Shown here: positions 46,054-54,684 of the stretch, one piece after another | Numbering within the stretch: position 1 is the first letter of the stretch | Layout of the letters: each line of letters begins with the position of its first letter | From: an uncultured Bacteroidales bacterium | GTDB lineage: Bacteria > Bacteroidota > Bacteroidia > Bacteroidales > P3 | Assembly (NCBI GenBank): GCA_900316055.1 | Contig: ONBK01000014.1 | Coordinates: forward strand, 1 to 64,000 | Direction of reading: 5' to 3' | DNA length: 64,000 nt | Program-made: the position numbers and the translations under genes | Notes under the pieces: generated by a model | What the model was told of the DNA's origin: nothing | Databases searched by the model: none | Seen by the model: the letters and a program-made list of their open reading frames with translations, nothing else

Positions 46054-48542
46054 AAGGGACGTGAGTTATCGTCTGTTTCTGTTATGTTGTTATTGTCCAG
46101 TTTTTCGTCTTCGTGACGTTCTTTTTCTCCGTAGGTTTCGTCGCCGTAGCCATAGCCGTAGCCATAACCGTAGCCGTAGCCATAACCGTAGCCGTAACCA
46201 TAACCATAGCCGTAACCGTAGCCGTATTTCTTTTCGTAGGGCATTAGTTTCTTGTAGTGTACGTCGTTGAGCACGAGGGTGATGTTGGGGAAGGTGTGGC
46301 TTTGATACATCTGTTCGAGGTTGACGAGCATTCGTTTGTCGAATTTACCGGCTCGGATGATGAAGAGGGTGTTGTCGACGAGGTGTTTGATGATTTCGAC
46401 ATCGACGACGAGGCCTGTCGGTGCGGTGTCGATAATGATGTAGTCGTAGGAGTCTTTGAGTTGTGCGACGAGTTTGTCGAGTCGGCCATTGCCGAGCAGT
46501 TCGGAGGGGTTGGGCGGTATGGGGCCGGTGAAGAGGGAGTCGACACCTTTGTTGACGAGGTCGGATTTGACGAGGGTGTGCCAATCGTCAATTCTGCCGG
46601 TGAGGTAGTGGGAGAGTCCTGGATGTTTTCGGGAGTAGAAGGTGCGGGTGAGGGAGCCTTTGCGCAGGTCGAGGTCGAGGAGAATGACTTTCTTGCCGGC
46701 AATGCCGAGGCTGGCGGCGATGTTGGAGGAGATAAAGGTCTTACCCATGCCGGGGAGCATGGAGGTGATCATGACGACGCGGCTTTTGGATTGCTCGTCG
46801 ACGATGCTGAGGAAGTCGAGTTTGGTGCGCAGCAGACGGAAGGACTCGGAGAGGTTGTCGTGGTCGTGGCTGGAGACAACGATGGCGCGGTCGTCTTTCT
46901 TTTCTTTGCCAGGGATTTCGCAGAGGAAGGGGATGGTGGTGGAGGAGATGATGTCGCTGTGGAATTTGACTTTAGTGTCTATGGCGCGTCGGAGGAAGAA
47001 GAGTCCGATGGGGAGAGAGAGTCCGAGGATGAGTCCGAGGAGGGTGGTGCGTGTCTCGTTGGGGGAGACGGGGATGCGGTTGATGCGGGCGGCGTCAAGC
47101 ACTTTGCCGTTGGGTTCGATGGAGGGTTGGCTGATGAGCAACTCTTCGCGGCGGCTCAGCAGGTGGAGGTAGAGCTCTTCTTTGATTTTCTGCAGGCGCT
47201 CGAGGTTCTCGAGATAGAGTTGTTTCTGGGGGACCTGGCTCATTTTCGACGAGGCAGAGGAGGCGGTGATTTGTGTTTCGGCGATGCGTTCCTGCAGCAT
47301 GCCGATATAGCTTTCGAGGAGGTGATTCATGCTGGAGCGCATGTTGCGGAGCTCCTCGAGTTTGGATTTGACGAGGGGGCTGTTGGGAGTTTCTTTGTAG
47401 GATTCGAGTTCGAGAACAAGGGCGTTGTAGGTGGAAATCAGCGTCATTACGTTCTTGTTGTCGAGGTCGATGGTGGCGGGGATGATGCGGGCGTTTTCTT
47501 CCGCTTGGTTGATGTGGACGAGCTGGCGGGCTTGTTCGAGTTGTTTCTTCAAGCGTTCTATTTCTTTTTCCGACTGGATGGAGGACTCGAGGTAGTTCTG
47601 TCCGAAGGAGGAGATGTCGAGCAGTTGGTTTTCGCGTTTGAAGTCGGCCAGAGCGTTTTCCTGTGTGCCCAAGTCGGAATGGAGGATGGCGAGACGGCCG
47701 TTGATGTATTCGTAGGTGTCGTTGATGATGCGTTTTTTGTCCTTGATGGCATCCTCGTTGTAGATACGAATGACTTCGTTGATGATTTCGGCGGCGCGGA
47801 TGGGGGATGCATCTCGCAGGGAGATGTTGACGATGGTGTTGCGTTCGTCGTCGCGGCTTACCTGCAGGGCGTGGCGGTAGTGCTCTGCTACGGCGCTGAG
47901 GCAGTTGTGGGTTATCCTGACGGGGTGGCCTATGTAGTCGTTGGTGAAGAACCATGTTTTATGGACCACGATGCGGCCGAAGGGGGTAGCTGTGGTGTCT
48001 TCGAAGGGGATGGTGATGGGGTTTCCTTCGGAGGGGGTGAGGAGGATGGTGTTTTCGTTTTGAGCCACAGCTTCGAGGTAGAATGCGGCTTCTTCGTTGT
48101 CGTCGATGAAGTCGAGTGTATAGGGGGATTCGCCGTAGAGGTCTTTATTGCGGCTGACGACGCGTGTCTTGGTGGAGTAGGTGATGTGGAGTTTGAGGTT
48201 TTGTGCCATTTCGCGAATGGCGGTTGCCGAGGTGAGGATCATCATCTCGTTGTTGATGGAGCTGTTGTAAAGGGAGCGGGTGGAGAACATGGTGCGGACG
48301 GAGGCTTCGCGGGCGGCGTTCTCGTTGTTATTGGTGGAAGAACCTTTGATGAGGACGCGTGCCGAACTTTCGTAGACGCGGTCCTGATGGCGGACGAGAT
48401 AGCCGGCGATGAAAGTTCCCAGAGCACCGCACAGGATAAGCCAGTGGATGTTTCTCAGGACGGTGAACAGAACATCTTTGAAATGGATTTTCTGTTTTTT
48501 GTTTTCGTTGAGAAAGGATATGTCTTCCATTGTATCGGCCAT
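46050..48542 (-). CDS. Polysaccharide export co-polymerase/BY-kinase (Wzc-like)
   Basis: 830 residues. Wzz-type chain-length domain with membrane segments near residues 33-53 and about 495-515 and a long coiled-coil periplasmic part between them. The cytoplasmic tyrosine-kinase domain has Walker A SMLPGMGKTF (about residues 595-605), Walker A' VILLDLDLRKG and Walker B YDYIIIDTAP. It controls polymer length and export by cycles of tyrosine phosphorylation. The C-terminal tail carries 14 consecutive Tyr-Gly pairs (about residues 773-800) followed by an acidic tip, far more tyrosines than in a usual BY-kinase cluster. It starts 5 nt after the Wza gene and overlaps the OmpA gene. Confidence 0.92.
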   Translation of the reverse strand: MADTMEDISFLNENKKQKIHFKDVLFTVLRNIHWLILCGALGTFIAGYLVRHQDRVYESSARVLIKGSSTNNNENAAREASVRTMFSTRSLYNSSINNEMMILTSATAIREMAQNLKLHITYSTKTRVVSRNKDLYGESPYTLDFIDDNEEAAFYLEAVAQNENTILLTPSEGNPITIPFEDTTATPFGRIVVHKTWFFTNDYIGHPVRITHNCLSAVAEHYRHALQVSRDDERNTIVNISLRDASPIRAAEIINEVIRIYNEDAIKDKKRIINDTYEYINGRLAILHSDLGTQENALADFKRENQLLDISSFGQNYLESSIQSEKEIERLKKQLEQARQLVHINQAEENARIIPATIDLDNKNVMTLISTYNALVLELESYKETPNSPLVKSKLEELRNMRSSMNHLLESYIGMLQERIAETQITASSASSKMSQVPQKQLYLENLERLQKIKEELYLHLLSRREELLISQPSIEPNGKVLDAARINRIPVSPNETRTTLLGLILGLSLPIGLFFLRRAIDTKVKFHSDIISSTTIPFLCEIPGKEKKDDRAIVVSSHDHDNLSESFRLLRTKLDFLSIVDEQSKSRVVMITSMLPGMGKTFISSNIAASLGIAGKKVILLDLDLRKGSLTRTFYSRKHPGLSHYLTGRIDDWHTLVKSDLVNKGVDSLFTGPIPPNPSELLGNGRLDKLVAQLKDSYDYIIIDTAPTGLVVDVEIIKHLVDNTLFIIRAGKFDKRMLVNLEQMYQSHTFPNITLVLNDVHYKKLMPYEKKYGYGYGYGYGYGYGYGYGYGYGYGYGYGDETYGEKERHEDEKLDNNNITETDDNSRPL
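46143..46226 (-). repeat. Tandem Tyr-Gly coding repeat (14 units of 6 bp)
   Basis: Fourteen in-frame hexamers TAC/TAT GGC/GGT encode consecutive YG pairs. Codons alternate between synonyms, so the DNA is not a perfect simple repeat although the peptide is. Confidence 0.9.
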
Positions 48543-48547
48543 GATAA

Positions 48548-49327
48548 TCAGTTTCTTTTGAGTATTGCGAGGGAGAGGATGATGGAGGTTGCGGACATGA
48601 GGGTGGAGAGGACGGTGAGCCAGTAGCTCATTTCGTTTTTCACGACGCCGTTGTTATAGGTGTCGGCGATGATGAAGTCGTTCTGTTGCAGCATGAAGAA
48701 GGGGTCGTTGAAGATTTTGGAGGAGCGAGGGTCGAGCTGACGCATGACCATTTTGCCGTCCACTTCGCGCATCACGCAGATATTGTCGCGTCTAATGTGG
48801 AGGTCGAGGTCGCCCAGCATGGCGATGGCTTCGAGGAAGGTGCAGCGTTCGTTGGGGATGTTGAGTACGCGGCCCTGACCGCCACCGAGGAAGAAAATCT
48901 TGAAGTTGTTGAAGCGAACCATGACGAAGGGGTCGTCGACATAGCCGCCGCTGCTGAGTCTGCTGGTGAGGGTGTCCTGGAGTTGGAGGCGGGTGAGGCC
49001 TTCGACATGAAATTGTCCGAGAATGGGGAAGTCGATGTTTCCGTTGACGTCGACCAGGTAGTTGCCTTGTTTTTCGGAGGTGCCATTGCCGAGGTTGAAG
49101 GGGTAGGCCAGTTCTTGTTTACCGGAGGTGCTGACGATGATGCTGAGTTCGTCGTAGGGAGCGATGGTGGCCTCGAATTTGTTTTCTATCTCAATCTGAG
49201 AGCCGTGGGTCATATCTTGCAGGTAGTTCACTCTGCCGGGAGTGATACAGGAAGACATTGCCAATGTGACGGTAATAGCGAGACAAATTTTGTTGAGAAA
49301 ATAATTTATGTTCTTAAATTTTAACAC
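48548..49327 (-). CDS. Polysaccharide export lipoprotein (Wza/BexD-like)
   Basis: 259 residues from the GTG at 49327. A TTG at 49363 would lie inside the promoter box and is rejected. Signal peptide with lipobox AMSSC (C28 counted from the GTG). The polysaccharide-export domain (YDELSIIVSTSGKQEL) and an SLBB-like domain (VDVNGNIDFPILGQFHVEGLT) follow. The C-terminus ends in a hydrophobic helix (WLTVLSTLMSATSIILSLAIL) suited to cross the outer membrane as in Wza. It forms the outer-membrane pore partner of the kinase downstream. Confidence 0.9.
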   Translation of the reverse strand: MLKFKNINYFLNKICLAITVTLAMSSCITPGRVNYLQDMTHGSQIEIENKFEATIAPYDELSIIVSTSGKQELAYPFNLGNGTSEKQGNYLVDVNGNIDFPILGQFHVEGLTRLQLQDTLTSRLSSGGYVDDPFVMVRFNNFKIFFLGGGQGRVLNIPNERCTFLEAIAMLGDLDLHIRRDNICVMREVDGKMVMRQLDPRSSKIFNDPFFMLQQNDFIIADTYNNGVVKNEMSYWLTVLSTLMSATSIILSLAILKRN

Positions 49328-49360
49328 GTTATAGCGATTGTCGGTTTTCGTTATAAAATG

Positions 49361-49368
49361 CAAAGATA
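49361..49368 (-). promoter_or_regulatory. Promoter -7 box of the capsule export operon, minus strand
   Basis: TATCTTTG followed by C on the minus strand matches the consensus. Its first five bases belong to an 18-bp inverted repeat and its last three lie outside. No TTTG lies at the right distance in the present orientation. Confidence 0.65.
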
Positions 49369-49430
49369 CGCATTTTTATATAATAAATAAGTACAACAAG
49401 TAAAATTTATTAATATAAAAATGCGTATCT
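49364..49430. repeat. 18-bp perfect inverted repeat flanking a 31-bp spacer
   Basis: Arms 49364-49381 and 49413-49430 are exact inverted copies with the core GATACGCATTTTTATA. They lie between wecB and the export lipoprotein gene. The layout allows an operator, an invertible segment or a long-loop terminator for wecB. Confidence 0.8.
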
Positions 49431-49446
49431 GTTGAAATATAATCAG

Positions 49447-50502
49447 TTATGATGCTAAAATTTTTATTATCTTTTCGGCTGCATGTCCGTCTCCGAAGGC
49501 TGTAGGGGCATTCGGGGTGGTTTTCCAAAGGCTTTCAGCCGCATTGCGGATACGCAAGGGGTCGGCATCGGCCAGCAGTGCGGCTCCGTCGTCGACAATT
49601 TCCTTCCATTCGGTCTCGGAACGCAGGATGACACTGGGTTTTCCACAGAAGTAGGCTTCTTTCTGCAGGCCGCCGCTGTCGGTCATCACCAAACGTGAAC
49701 GATCCAGCTGGGCAAGGGTTTGCAAGTAGGAGAGAGGTTCGGTGGTCTGGATTGAATTAAAATTCATGTTTTCAAGCATCTGCCTGGTTCGTGGGTGTAC
49801 AGGAAACAATACATGCACGTGATGCTCGGAGGCAAAGGCGTCGATAGCTGATAGTATGTTGTTTAGCCTCTCTTTTGAGTCGGCGTTGAAGTTGCGGTGG
49901 AGGGTGAGCAGGATGTCGGCATCGTGGGGTGTCTGGGAGGCTGCTGCTATTGGGGCGTAATGTCGCACATTGTCGAGCATCACGTCGCCACTCAGGAGAA
50001 TGGAACTCTCTGTAAATCCTTCATTTCTTAGATTTTGCACAGCGGTCTGGGTAGGGGCGAACAGGAGGTGAGAGACATGGTCGGTCAGGATGCGATTGAT
50101 TTCCTCGGGCATGTTGCGGTTGAAAGAGCGAAGTCCTGCTTCTATATGATAGACAGGGAGATGCTGTTTGGAAGCCGCGAGGGCTCCCGCGAGGGTGGAG
50201 TTGGTGTCGCCATAGACTATGATTCCGTCGTAAGTGTTTGATAGTATGACTTCTTCGATATTTTTAAGCATGGTGGCGGTCTGCGCGCCATGAGGTGCGG
50301 AGCCCACGCCGAGGTTGTATTTGGGGCGGGGAATATCGAGTTCGTCGAAGAATCGACCCGACATAGAGTCGTCATAGTGCTGACCGGTATGAAGGATGTC
50401 TTCGCTGATGGAATCGGGGTATTTCTCCTTGATAACATGAGAGATGGCTGCTGCTTTAATAAACTGTGGCCTCGCCCCGACGATGGTTAGTATTCGTTTC
50501 AT
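49447..50502 (-). CDS. wecB: UDP-N-acetylglucosamine 2-epimerase (non-hydrolysing type)
   Basis: 351 residues, GT-B fold. Interconverts UDP-GlcNAc and UDP-ManNAc. VGARPQFIKAAAISHV opens the chain, HTGQHYDDSMSG follows near residue 40, and YGDTNSTLAGALAA and HIEAGLRSFNRNMPEE are intact. HGAQTATMLKNIEE resembles the WbpI subgroup, which epimerises UDP-GlcNAc3NAcA, so the exact sugar is unsure. It belongs to the capsule locus and is separated from the export genes by an inverted repeat. Confidence 0.92.
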   Translation of the reverse strand: MKRILTIVGARPQFIKAAAISHVIKEKYPDSISEDILHTGQHYDDSMSGRFFDELDIPRPKYNLGVGSAPHGAQTATMLKNIEEVILSNTYDGIIVYGDTNSTLAGALAASKQHLPVYHIEAGLRSFNRNMPEEINRILTDHVSHLLFAPTQTAVQNLRNEGFTESSILLSGDVMLDNVRHYAPIAAASQTPHDADILLTLHRNFNADSKERLNNILSAIDAFASEHHVHVLFPVHPRTRQMLENMNFNSIQTTEPLSYLQTLAQLDRSRLVMTDSGGLQKEAYFCGKPSVILRSETEWKEIVDDGAALLADADPLRIRNAAESLWKTTPNAPTAFGDGHAAEKIIKILAS

Positions 50503-50529
50503 GATAATACTATCAAACGGAAAAAGATG

Positions 50530-51264
50530 TTATGGTTGAGATTTTTTGACGATGATTCTCTTGATGATGTTCTTAGTGCGCTGCAGCAGAAGCTCTTTGA
50601 GCCATTGGGGACCGAAGGGCATCCATCGTTGGGGATGGGTGTTGACGAGCAACGAATAGCGGTGAATAGGGTGATTCAAGTCGTTGATAGCATGAATTAT
50701 ATCGTCTGTGTGTGAGAATGTGGCAGTGTGGGAAAGGATGGGCGATTGGGGGACTTTGTCGCGTACGCTTACGGATTGTCCGTCCCAGCGGCGGCCGGTA
50801 TCGGTGAGGTAGAGCGTGTGTCTGAAGTCGGTGTCGAGCATGGGTTCGAAGTCGATGCCGAGAGTATGTATATCGTAATGATTCCAAAGCTCTTGGTTGT
50901 CGTAGCGGGAGAGTGGGCTGCCGTGTGCGCAAGCGATGCTGACGGGTGTAATCTTCCGGAGTTGTTCCAGTTGGAGACAGAAGTCGTCGAAGGCTGTTTT
51001 AATATCGCCGTTGCATGTGGCGAGGTTCTCGTAGTGGTAGCCAATGGTATGTCCCATGCGGGCGATTGCGCGAATGGTCTCTGCATGGGTTGTAAAGTCC
51101 TTGGAACGGAAGTAATAGGATGTCTGTATGTCCATGGAGGACTCTATCTCTGCGATGCGTAGAGAGAAGAGTGGACGGTTGTCTACATCATGCTTGATGC
51201 TGAAGTTGTTATGACTCTTCAGCGCCGCTAATAGTTGACGGTATTTCTCGATAGTGAAATCCAT
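50530..51264 (-). CDS. NodB-like polysaccharide deacetylase-related protein
   Basis: 244 residues from the ATG at 51264, which overlaps the preceding stop as TGATG. The frame upstream of this ATG is only the shadow of the acyltransferase. The block KHDVDNRPLFSLRIAEIE (about residues 22-39) and the strand TSYYFR resemble the first motif of NodB-type deacetylases; IGYHYENLA and AHGSPLS resemble the later histidine motifs. It is short for the family. It probably trims an acyl group from a surface sugar, but activity is unproven. Confidence 0.72.
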   Translation of the reverse strand: MDFTIEKYRQLLAALKSHNNFSIKHDVDNRPLFSLRIAEIESSMDIQTSYYFRSKDFTTHAETIRAIARMGHTIGYHYENLATCNGDIKTAFDDFCLQLEQLRKITPVSIACAHGSPLSRYDNQELWNHYDIHTLGIDFEPMLDTDFRHTLYLTDTGRRWDGQSVSVRDKVPQSPILSHTATFSHTDDIIHAINDLNHPIHRYSLLVNTHPQRWMPFGPQWLKELLLQRTKNIIKRIIVKKSQP

Positions 51265-51815
51265 CAGATGTCGAGTTGTTTGATTATTCTGGCGGGGACG
51301 CCTGCGGCAAGTGTTCGAGGGGGTATATCCTTGGTGACGACGGCTCCTGCTGCGATGATGGCGCCTTCTCCGACGGTGATGCCAGGCAGGATGGTGACGT
51401 TCACTCCTACCCATGCGTTGCGTCCAATAACTGTCGGTGCTACAAATGATTCTACACAGTTCCGATGATATTCCATAGGGGTGCTGTGAGCCAGTACATA
51501 GTCGTTTCCGGCCAAAGAGGCTCCATCTTCGATGATGACGAAGTAGGGATAGGGATAATCGAGGGTGCAGTTGGGCCCGATGTGTACTTGTTTTCCGATT
51601 TGTACTCCACGCCAGTGTTGTAGTTTGATTCTGAGTCCATTCCATGGGCATCGTAGGGCGTATTGGTTGAACACGTGGTCTTTCCAGCGGATGATGCCAA
51701 ACCACAGTGCTGAATGGTAACCGTGCACATGTGCCGAGTTCCGTATGGTTCGCCACAGCCCTTCACGTTTGTAGTGAGGCAGGGGTTGTCGTTTTAGTTT
51801 AAGATAGGCTTTCAT
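51264..51815 (-). CDS. Hexapeptide-repeat acyltransferase (left-handed beta-helix)
   Basis: 183 residues. Hexapeptide repeats run from about residue 68 to 175 ([53 protein letters not shown]), the trimeric fold of sugar O- and N-acetyltransferases. The C-terminal [11 protein letters not shown] is typical. It overlaps the DUF354 gene by 17 nt and the deacetylase by one. The acceptor is presumably a capsule sugar. Confidence 0.88.
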   Translation of the reverse strand: MKAYLKLKRQPLPHYKREGLWRTIRNSAHVHGYHSALWFGIIRWKDHVFNQYALRCPWNGLRIKLQHWRGVQIGKQVHIGPNCTLDYPYPYFVIIEDGASLAGNDYVLAHSTPMEYHRNCVESFVAPTVIGRNAWVGVNVTILPGITVGEGAIIAAGAVVTKDIPPRTLAAGVPARIIKQLDI

Positions 51816-52851
51816 GGGTTTCTATATGGTTGACAAAGAATTCGGTAGGATCGATTAGTTCTGTAAGCATCTGCTGTCGCTTGGACTGCCATTCGTCTTT
51901 CAGTTCTTGAGGGTTGCGAACAAGTAGTTGCTCTATGTTTTTGTACATCTCCGTGAACTCTGAGGGAGGATAGGCGTAGCAGAGGTTGAATCGTTGTTCC
52001 AGCATATTGGGTACCGATAGACGTCCTGCAAAGGTGTTGCATTTCAATGCGGGAACGCCGAGTATTGCTGCCTCCGAGGTCATGGTCTGGCTGTCGCCCA
52101 AGAACATGGAACTGTAAGCCATGAGGGAGTGGATGTCTTCGGGATTGACGGGTAGCCGATAGTTTTCAAATTCGGGTTCAATGGCGCGTTCGGAAGTAAT
52201 GATGACGCGTCCGTGAGGTTCGAGCAGTTTCACCAGTGCTTCCTTTTGCTCGAGGGTCAGTCCTTGCTGTCCCATATCGTGGTGACCTTTCAGTGCCACG
52301 AAGCGCATGATGAAGAAGCGTTCACCCTTTTGTATCCCTGCACGTTGCAATACAGAGGGGTCGGGGGTGAATCGTTTGGGATGCAAGTAAGCCAGTTCGT
52401 GAGTGCCAGCATAATAAACGGCCTGTTTAGTCATACGGTGGATGCAGTCTGGGGTGAAGACCACATCGGTGAGTGGGTGACCGTACTTCACTATCAGAGG
52501 CTCTGCCGCATCGTCGTCATCGTCGAACATGAAGGTTTTCATTCGGGAGAAACGAGACACATGCCCCAGGACGATACCGCTGCTGATTCCAATGTCGACA
52601 TGATGTTTTCGGACGAACTTCAGTAGTTGGATGTCTTGGTGTAGGACGCTTTGTGCTTTTCCGATGAGATTGTCGTGTTTCCGACCCAGATTAAGATAAG
52701 GGACCATGCCGTAGTGCTCCATCAAGCGGATGGCTACAGGGATGTCTCTCACGGAGTAGAATAGCCTGTGGCCTCGTTCGGACAACTCTTTGGAGAGAGG
52801 GTAGAAGAGGTGAACATGTGCTGGATGCCCTATGTCGACGAGGATGTTCAT
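51799..52851 (-). CDS. DUF354 family protein, probable GT-B glycosyltransferase
   Basis: 350 residues. Opens with [19 protein letters not shown], the DUF354 signature, and has [20 protein letters not shown] near residue 110 and [20 protein letters not shown] near residue 255. The fold resembles GT-B transferases related to WecB. It overlaps its neighbours at both ends, so it belongs to the same operon. The substrate is unknown. Confidence 0.85.
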   Translation of the reverse strand: MNILVDIGHPAHVHLFYPLSKELSERGHRLFYSVRDIPVAIRLMEHYGMVPYLNLGRKHDNLIGKAQSVLHQDIQLLKFVRKHHVDIGISSGIVLGHVSRFSRMKTFMFDDDDDAAEPLIVKYGHPLTDVVFTPDCIHRMTKQAVYYAGTHELAYLHPKRFTPDPSVLQRAGIQKGERFFIMRFVALKGHHDMGQQGLTLEQKEALVKLLEPHGRVIITSERAIEPEFENYRLPVNPEDIHSLMAYSSMFLGDSQTMTSEAAILGVPALKCNTFAGRLSVPNMLEQRFNLCYAYPPSEFTEMYKNIEQLLVRNPQELKDEWQSKRQQMLTELIDPTEFFVNHIETHESLS

Positions 52852-53774
52852 TCTGATAGTTTGAAGCGTATGCCGTAGCGGCTGAGAAAACGACGCAGGA
52901 GGATGGCGATGTTGTCTTTAGGTGGGTTGCAGCGTCGTGTTGCGAGATTGAAATGTGTGGTGCCGTCTAGGATAATCTCGTTGCAGCCCATTAGCTCAAT
53001 TTGTTTGTCAGTGTAGGGTATTCCGTTGTAGGACAGGTGTTTTTTGAATTCGGAGATGATGTCCTTGAGCAACTCCTCCTTCTTCTCTTCCGAGGGTGTG
53101 GGGGCGAACTGTTCTTTGTGACGCTTGACAGTGGCTGGCAATCCTGCAGCCATGACATGGTCTGGGAGGTCGTGATTGACATAGGAGCCGTATCCGACGA
53201 TGGTGTCGTCTCCGATGGTAACTCCGGGAGCGACGAAGACATTATAGGTCAGTTCCACTCGTTCACCGATGACGACATCGCCGTAATGCACTGGGTATCC
53301 GTCGAGAATATTCTTATAAGAGCCATGGGTGAAAATACTGCATCCGGGTCCCACGGCACACTCTTCCTTCAAGTGTACGAGTCGTGAGGGGTCGATGGTG
53401 GTAGAAGGGAAGATATGCACTAGGTCGTCGATGATGAGGGAGGAGCGTTCGGACCGATGTCCGGCACGGAGGATGGCAGTTTCCGAGATAACAACCTCGT
53501 TTCCAATCTGTATGTTGTCGGCATGGATGATGACAGCGGAACGAATGTTGCAATTGCGTCCCATTTGGAAGGTGCGTCCATTGATGGAGGTGAAATGCCC
53601 AATCCGGCTATTGTCGCCGATGGTGAATTTGTTTTTGCATACGATGACGGAGCCCCAGGAGAGTTTCACATGTCTTCCGATGTGGTTTCCCTGCAGTCGG
53701 TACAGGACTTTCTTCAGGCCGCTGGGTAACAGGCCGAAGGTGAGCATTTTTTTTAGTGGAATGCGGTCACTCAT
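52848..53774 (-). CDS. Hexapeptide-repeat acyltransferase, long form
   Basis: 308 residues. Hexapeptide turns span about residues 28-210 (IGRHVKLSWGSVIVC, IGDNSRIGHFTSING, VVIGERVELTYNVFVAPGVTIGDDTIVG). A C-terminal extension of about 90 residues (from HKEQFAPT) lacks the repeats and is of unknown function. It overlaps the GT4 gene by 8 nt. Confidence 0.85.
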   Translation of the reverse strand: MSDRIPLKKMLTFGLLPSGLKKVLYRLQGNHIGRHVKLSWGSVIVCKNKFTIGDNSRIGHFTSINGRTFQMGRNCNIRSAVIIHADNIQIGNEVVISETAILRAGHRSERSSLIIDDLVHIFPSTTIDPSRLVHLKEECAVGPGCSIFTHGSYKNILDGYPVHYGDVVIGERVELTYNVFVAPGVTIGDDTIVGYGSYVNHDLPDHVMAAGLPATVKRHKEQFAPTPSEEKKEELLKDIISEFKKHLSYNGIPYTDKQIELMGCNEIILDGTTHFNLATRRCNPPKDNIAILLRRFLSRYGIRFKLSE

Positions 53775-54684
53775 GATGAATGGTATTATAAATGGAGCAT
53801 AGCTGGGATGCTATATGGGTAATGCTATAGATGTCCATTCGCTCTCTCGCATGGGTGCGTTGTGGAGTGTTGAGGAAAGGCTCCATAGCGGCAGCGAGGT
53901 CTTGAGGAGTGGGATTGGCGATGGTGCCTCCTTGGGTGGTAGAGAGCATCGTGGCGATATCGCCCACATTGGTACTGACGACGGGGAGGTTGCAGGCGAG
54001 GGCTTCTTTGACCACCTGCGGCGACCCTTCGTGGCGGGAGGTGACGAGCAGCACATCGGCAGCATTCATAAGCAGGGCCACCTCTTCGCGAGAGCGATTG
54101 TGGAGTTCCAAGAGTGCTGCTTCGGGTAGCAGGTCGCAGGCCGCTTGGGCCAACGGGGCATTCTTGACTCCGTTCGAGAAGGCTCCGGAAAAGAGTACAT
54201 AACGTCCTTGCGGGAGGAGTCCCAACTGTGCACGAGATTCTTCCCGTTGAATGGGAGAGAACTTGTCGAGGTCAACGCCACAAGGGAGGATCCGGAATTT
54301 TGATTTTTGAATTTTGAAATCCGGCCGGATGAGAGATTCGGAAACAAAGATGTTGTATGCTGCACGTCGCATGGCCAGACGGCTCAGAGGCCGGATGCAG
54401 CGGCTGTTGATGTCGCTGCCGTGATAGGTGACCACCACGGGGACTTCCCGCTGCAGGGTACAAAAAAGTCCGCAGAGTCCGTAGTGGGCGTGGACGACGT
54501 CGGGCGAGAATTTTCTGATGAGCGCCTTGAGGGGCCATAGGTTGTTGAGGTAGCCAAGAGGACCGTGACCGTGTACGGTGTAGAGAAAGACGGTGTTCCC
54601 AGCCTCCCGCAGCGCCTCCATTTGTTCGGTGACAAAGGGGGCGACATGTTCATGATTCCCACTGGCGACAATCAGAATCTTCAT
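53767..54684 (-). CDS. Glycosyltransferase family 4
   Basis: 305 residues. N-terminal GT-B half with VVHAHYGLCGLF and VVTYHGSDINSR; the donor-binding half has the E-x7-E motif HEGSPQVVKEAL near residue 220. A heptad repeat encodes FKIQKSKFRI at about residues 122-131, between the two domains. It overlaps neighbours at both ends. Confidence 0.88.
   Translation of the reverse strand: MKILIVASGNHEHVAPFVTEQMEALREAGNTVFLYTVHGHGPLGYLNNLWPLKALIRKFSPDVVHAHYGLCGLFCTLQREVPVVVTYHGSDINSRCIRPLSRLAMRRAAYNIFVSESLIRPDFKIQKSKFRILPCGVDLDKFSPIQREESRAQLGLLPQGRYVLFSGAFSNGVKNAPLAQAACDLLPEAALLELHNRSREEVALLMNAADVLLVTSRHEGSPQVVKEALACNLPVVSTNVGDIATMLSTTQGGTIANPTPQDLAAAMEPFLNTPQRTHARERMDIYSITHIASQLCSIYNTIHHE
54294..54321. 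repeat. Heptad repeat, coding copy in the GT4 gene (unit like TGAATTT)
   Basis: Units start at 54294, 54301, 54308 and 54315. They lie in the linker between the two GT-B domains and encode part of FKIQKSKF. Confidence 0.65.

Noticed and set aside
46257..48626. 789-codon plus-strand frame opposite the BY-kinase
   Set aside because: Low-complexity E/V/D/G-rich shadow of the kinase gene.
49328..49363. TTG start for the Wza-like gene at 49363
   Set aside because: The TTG overlaps the -7 box TATCTTTG; the GTG at 49327 gives a normal lipoprotein signal peptide.
51265..51756. N-terminal extension of the NodB-like protein
   Set aside because: That part is the out-of-frame shadow of the acyltransferase; a TGATG overlap gives a clear start at 51264.
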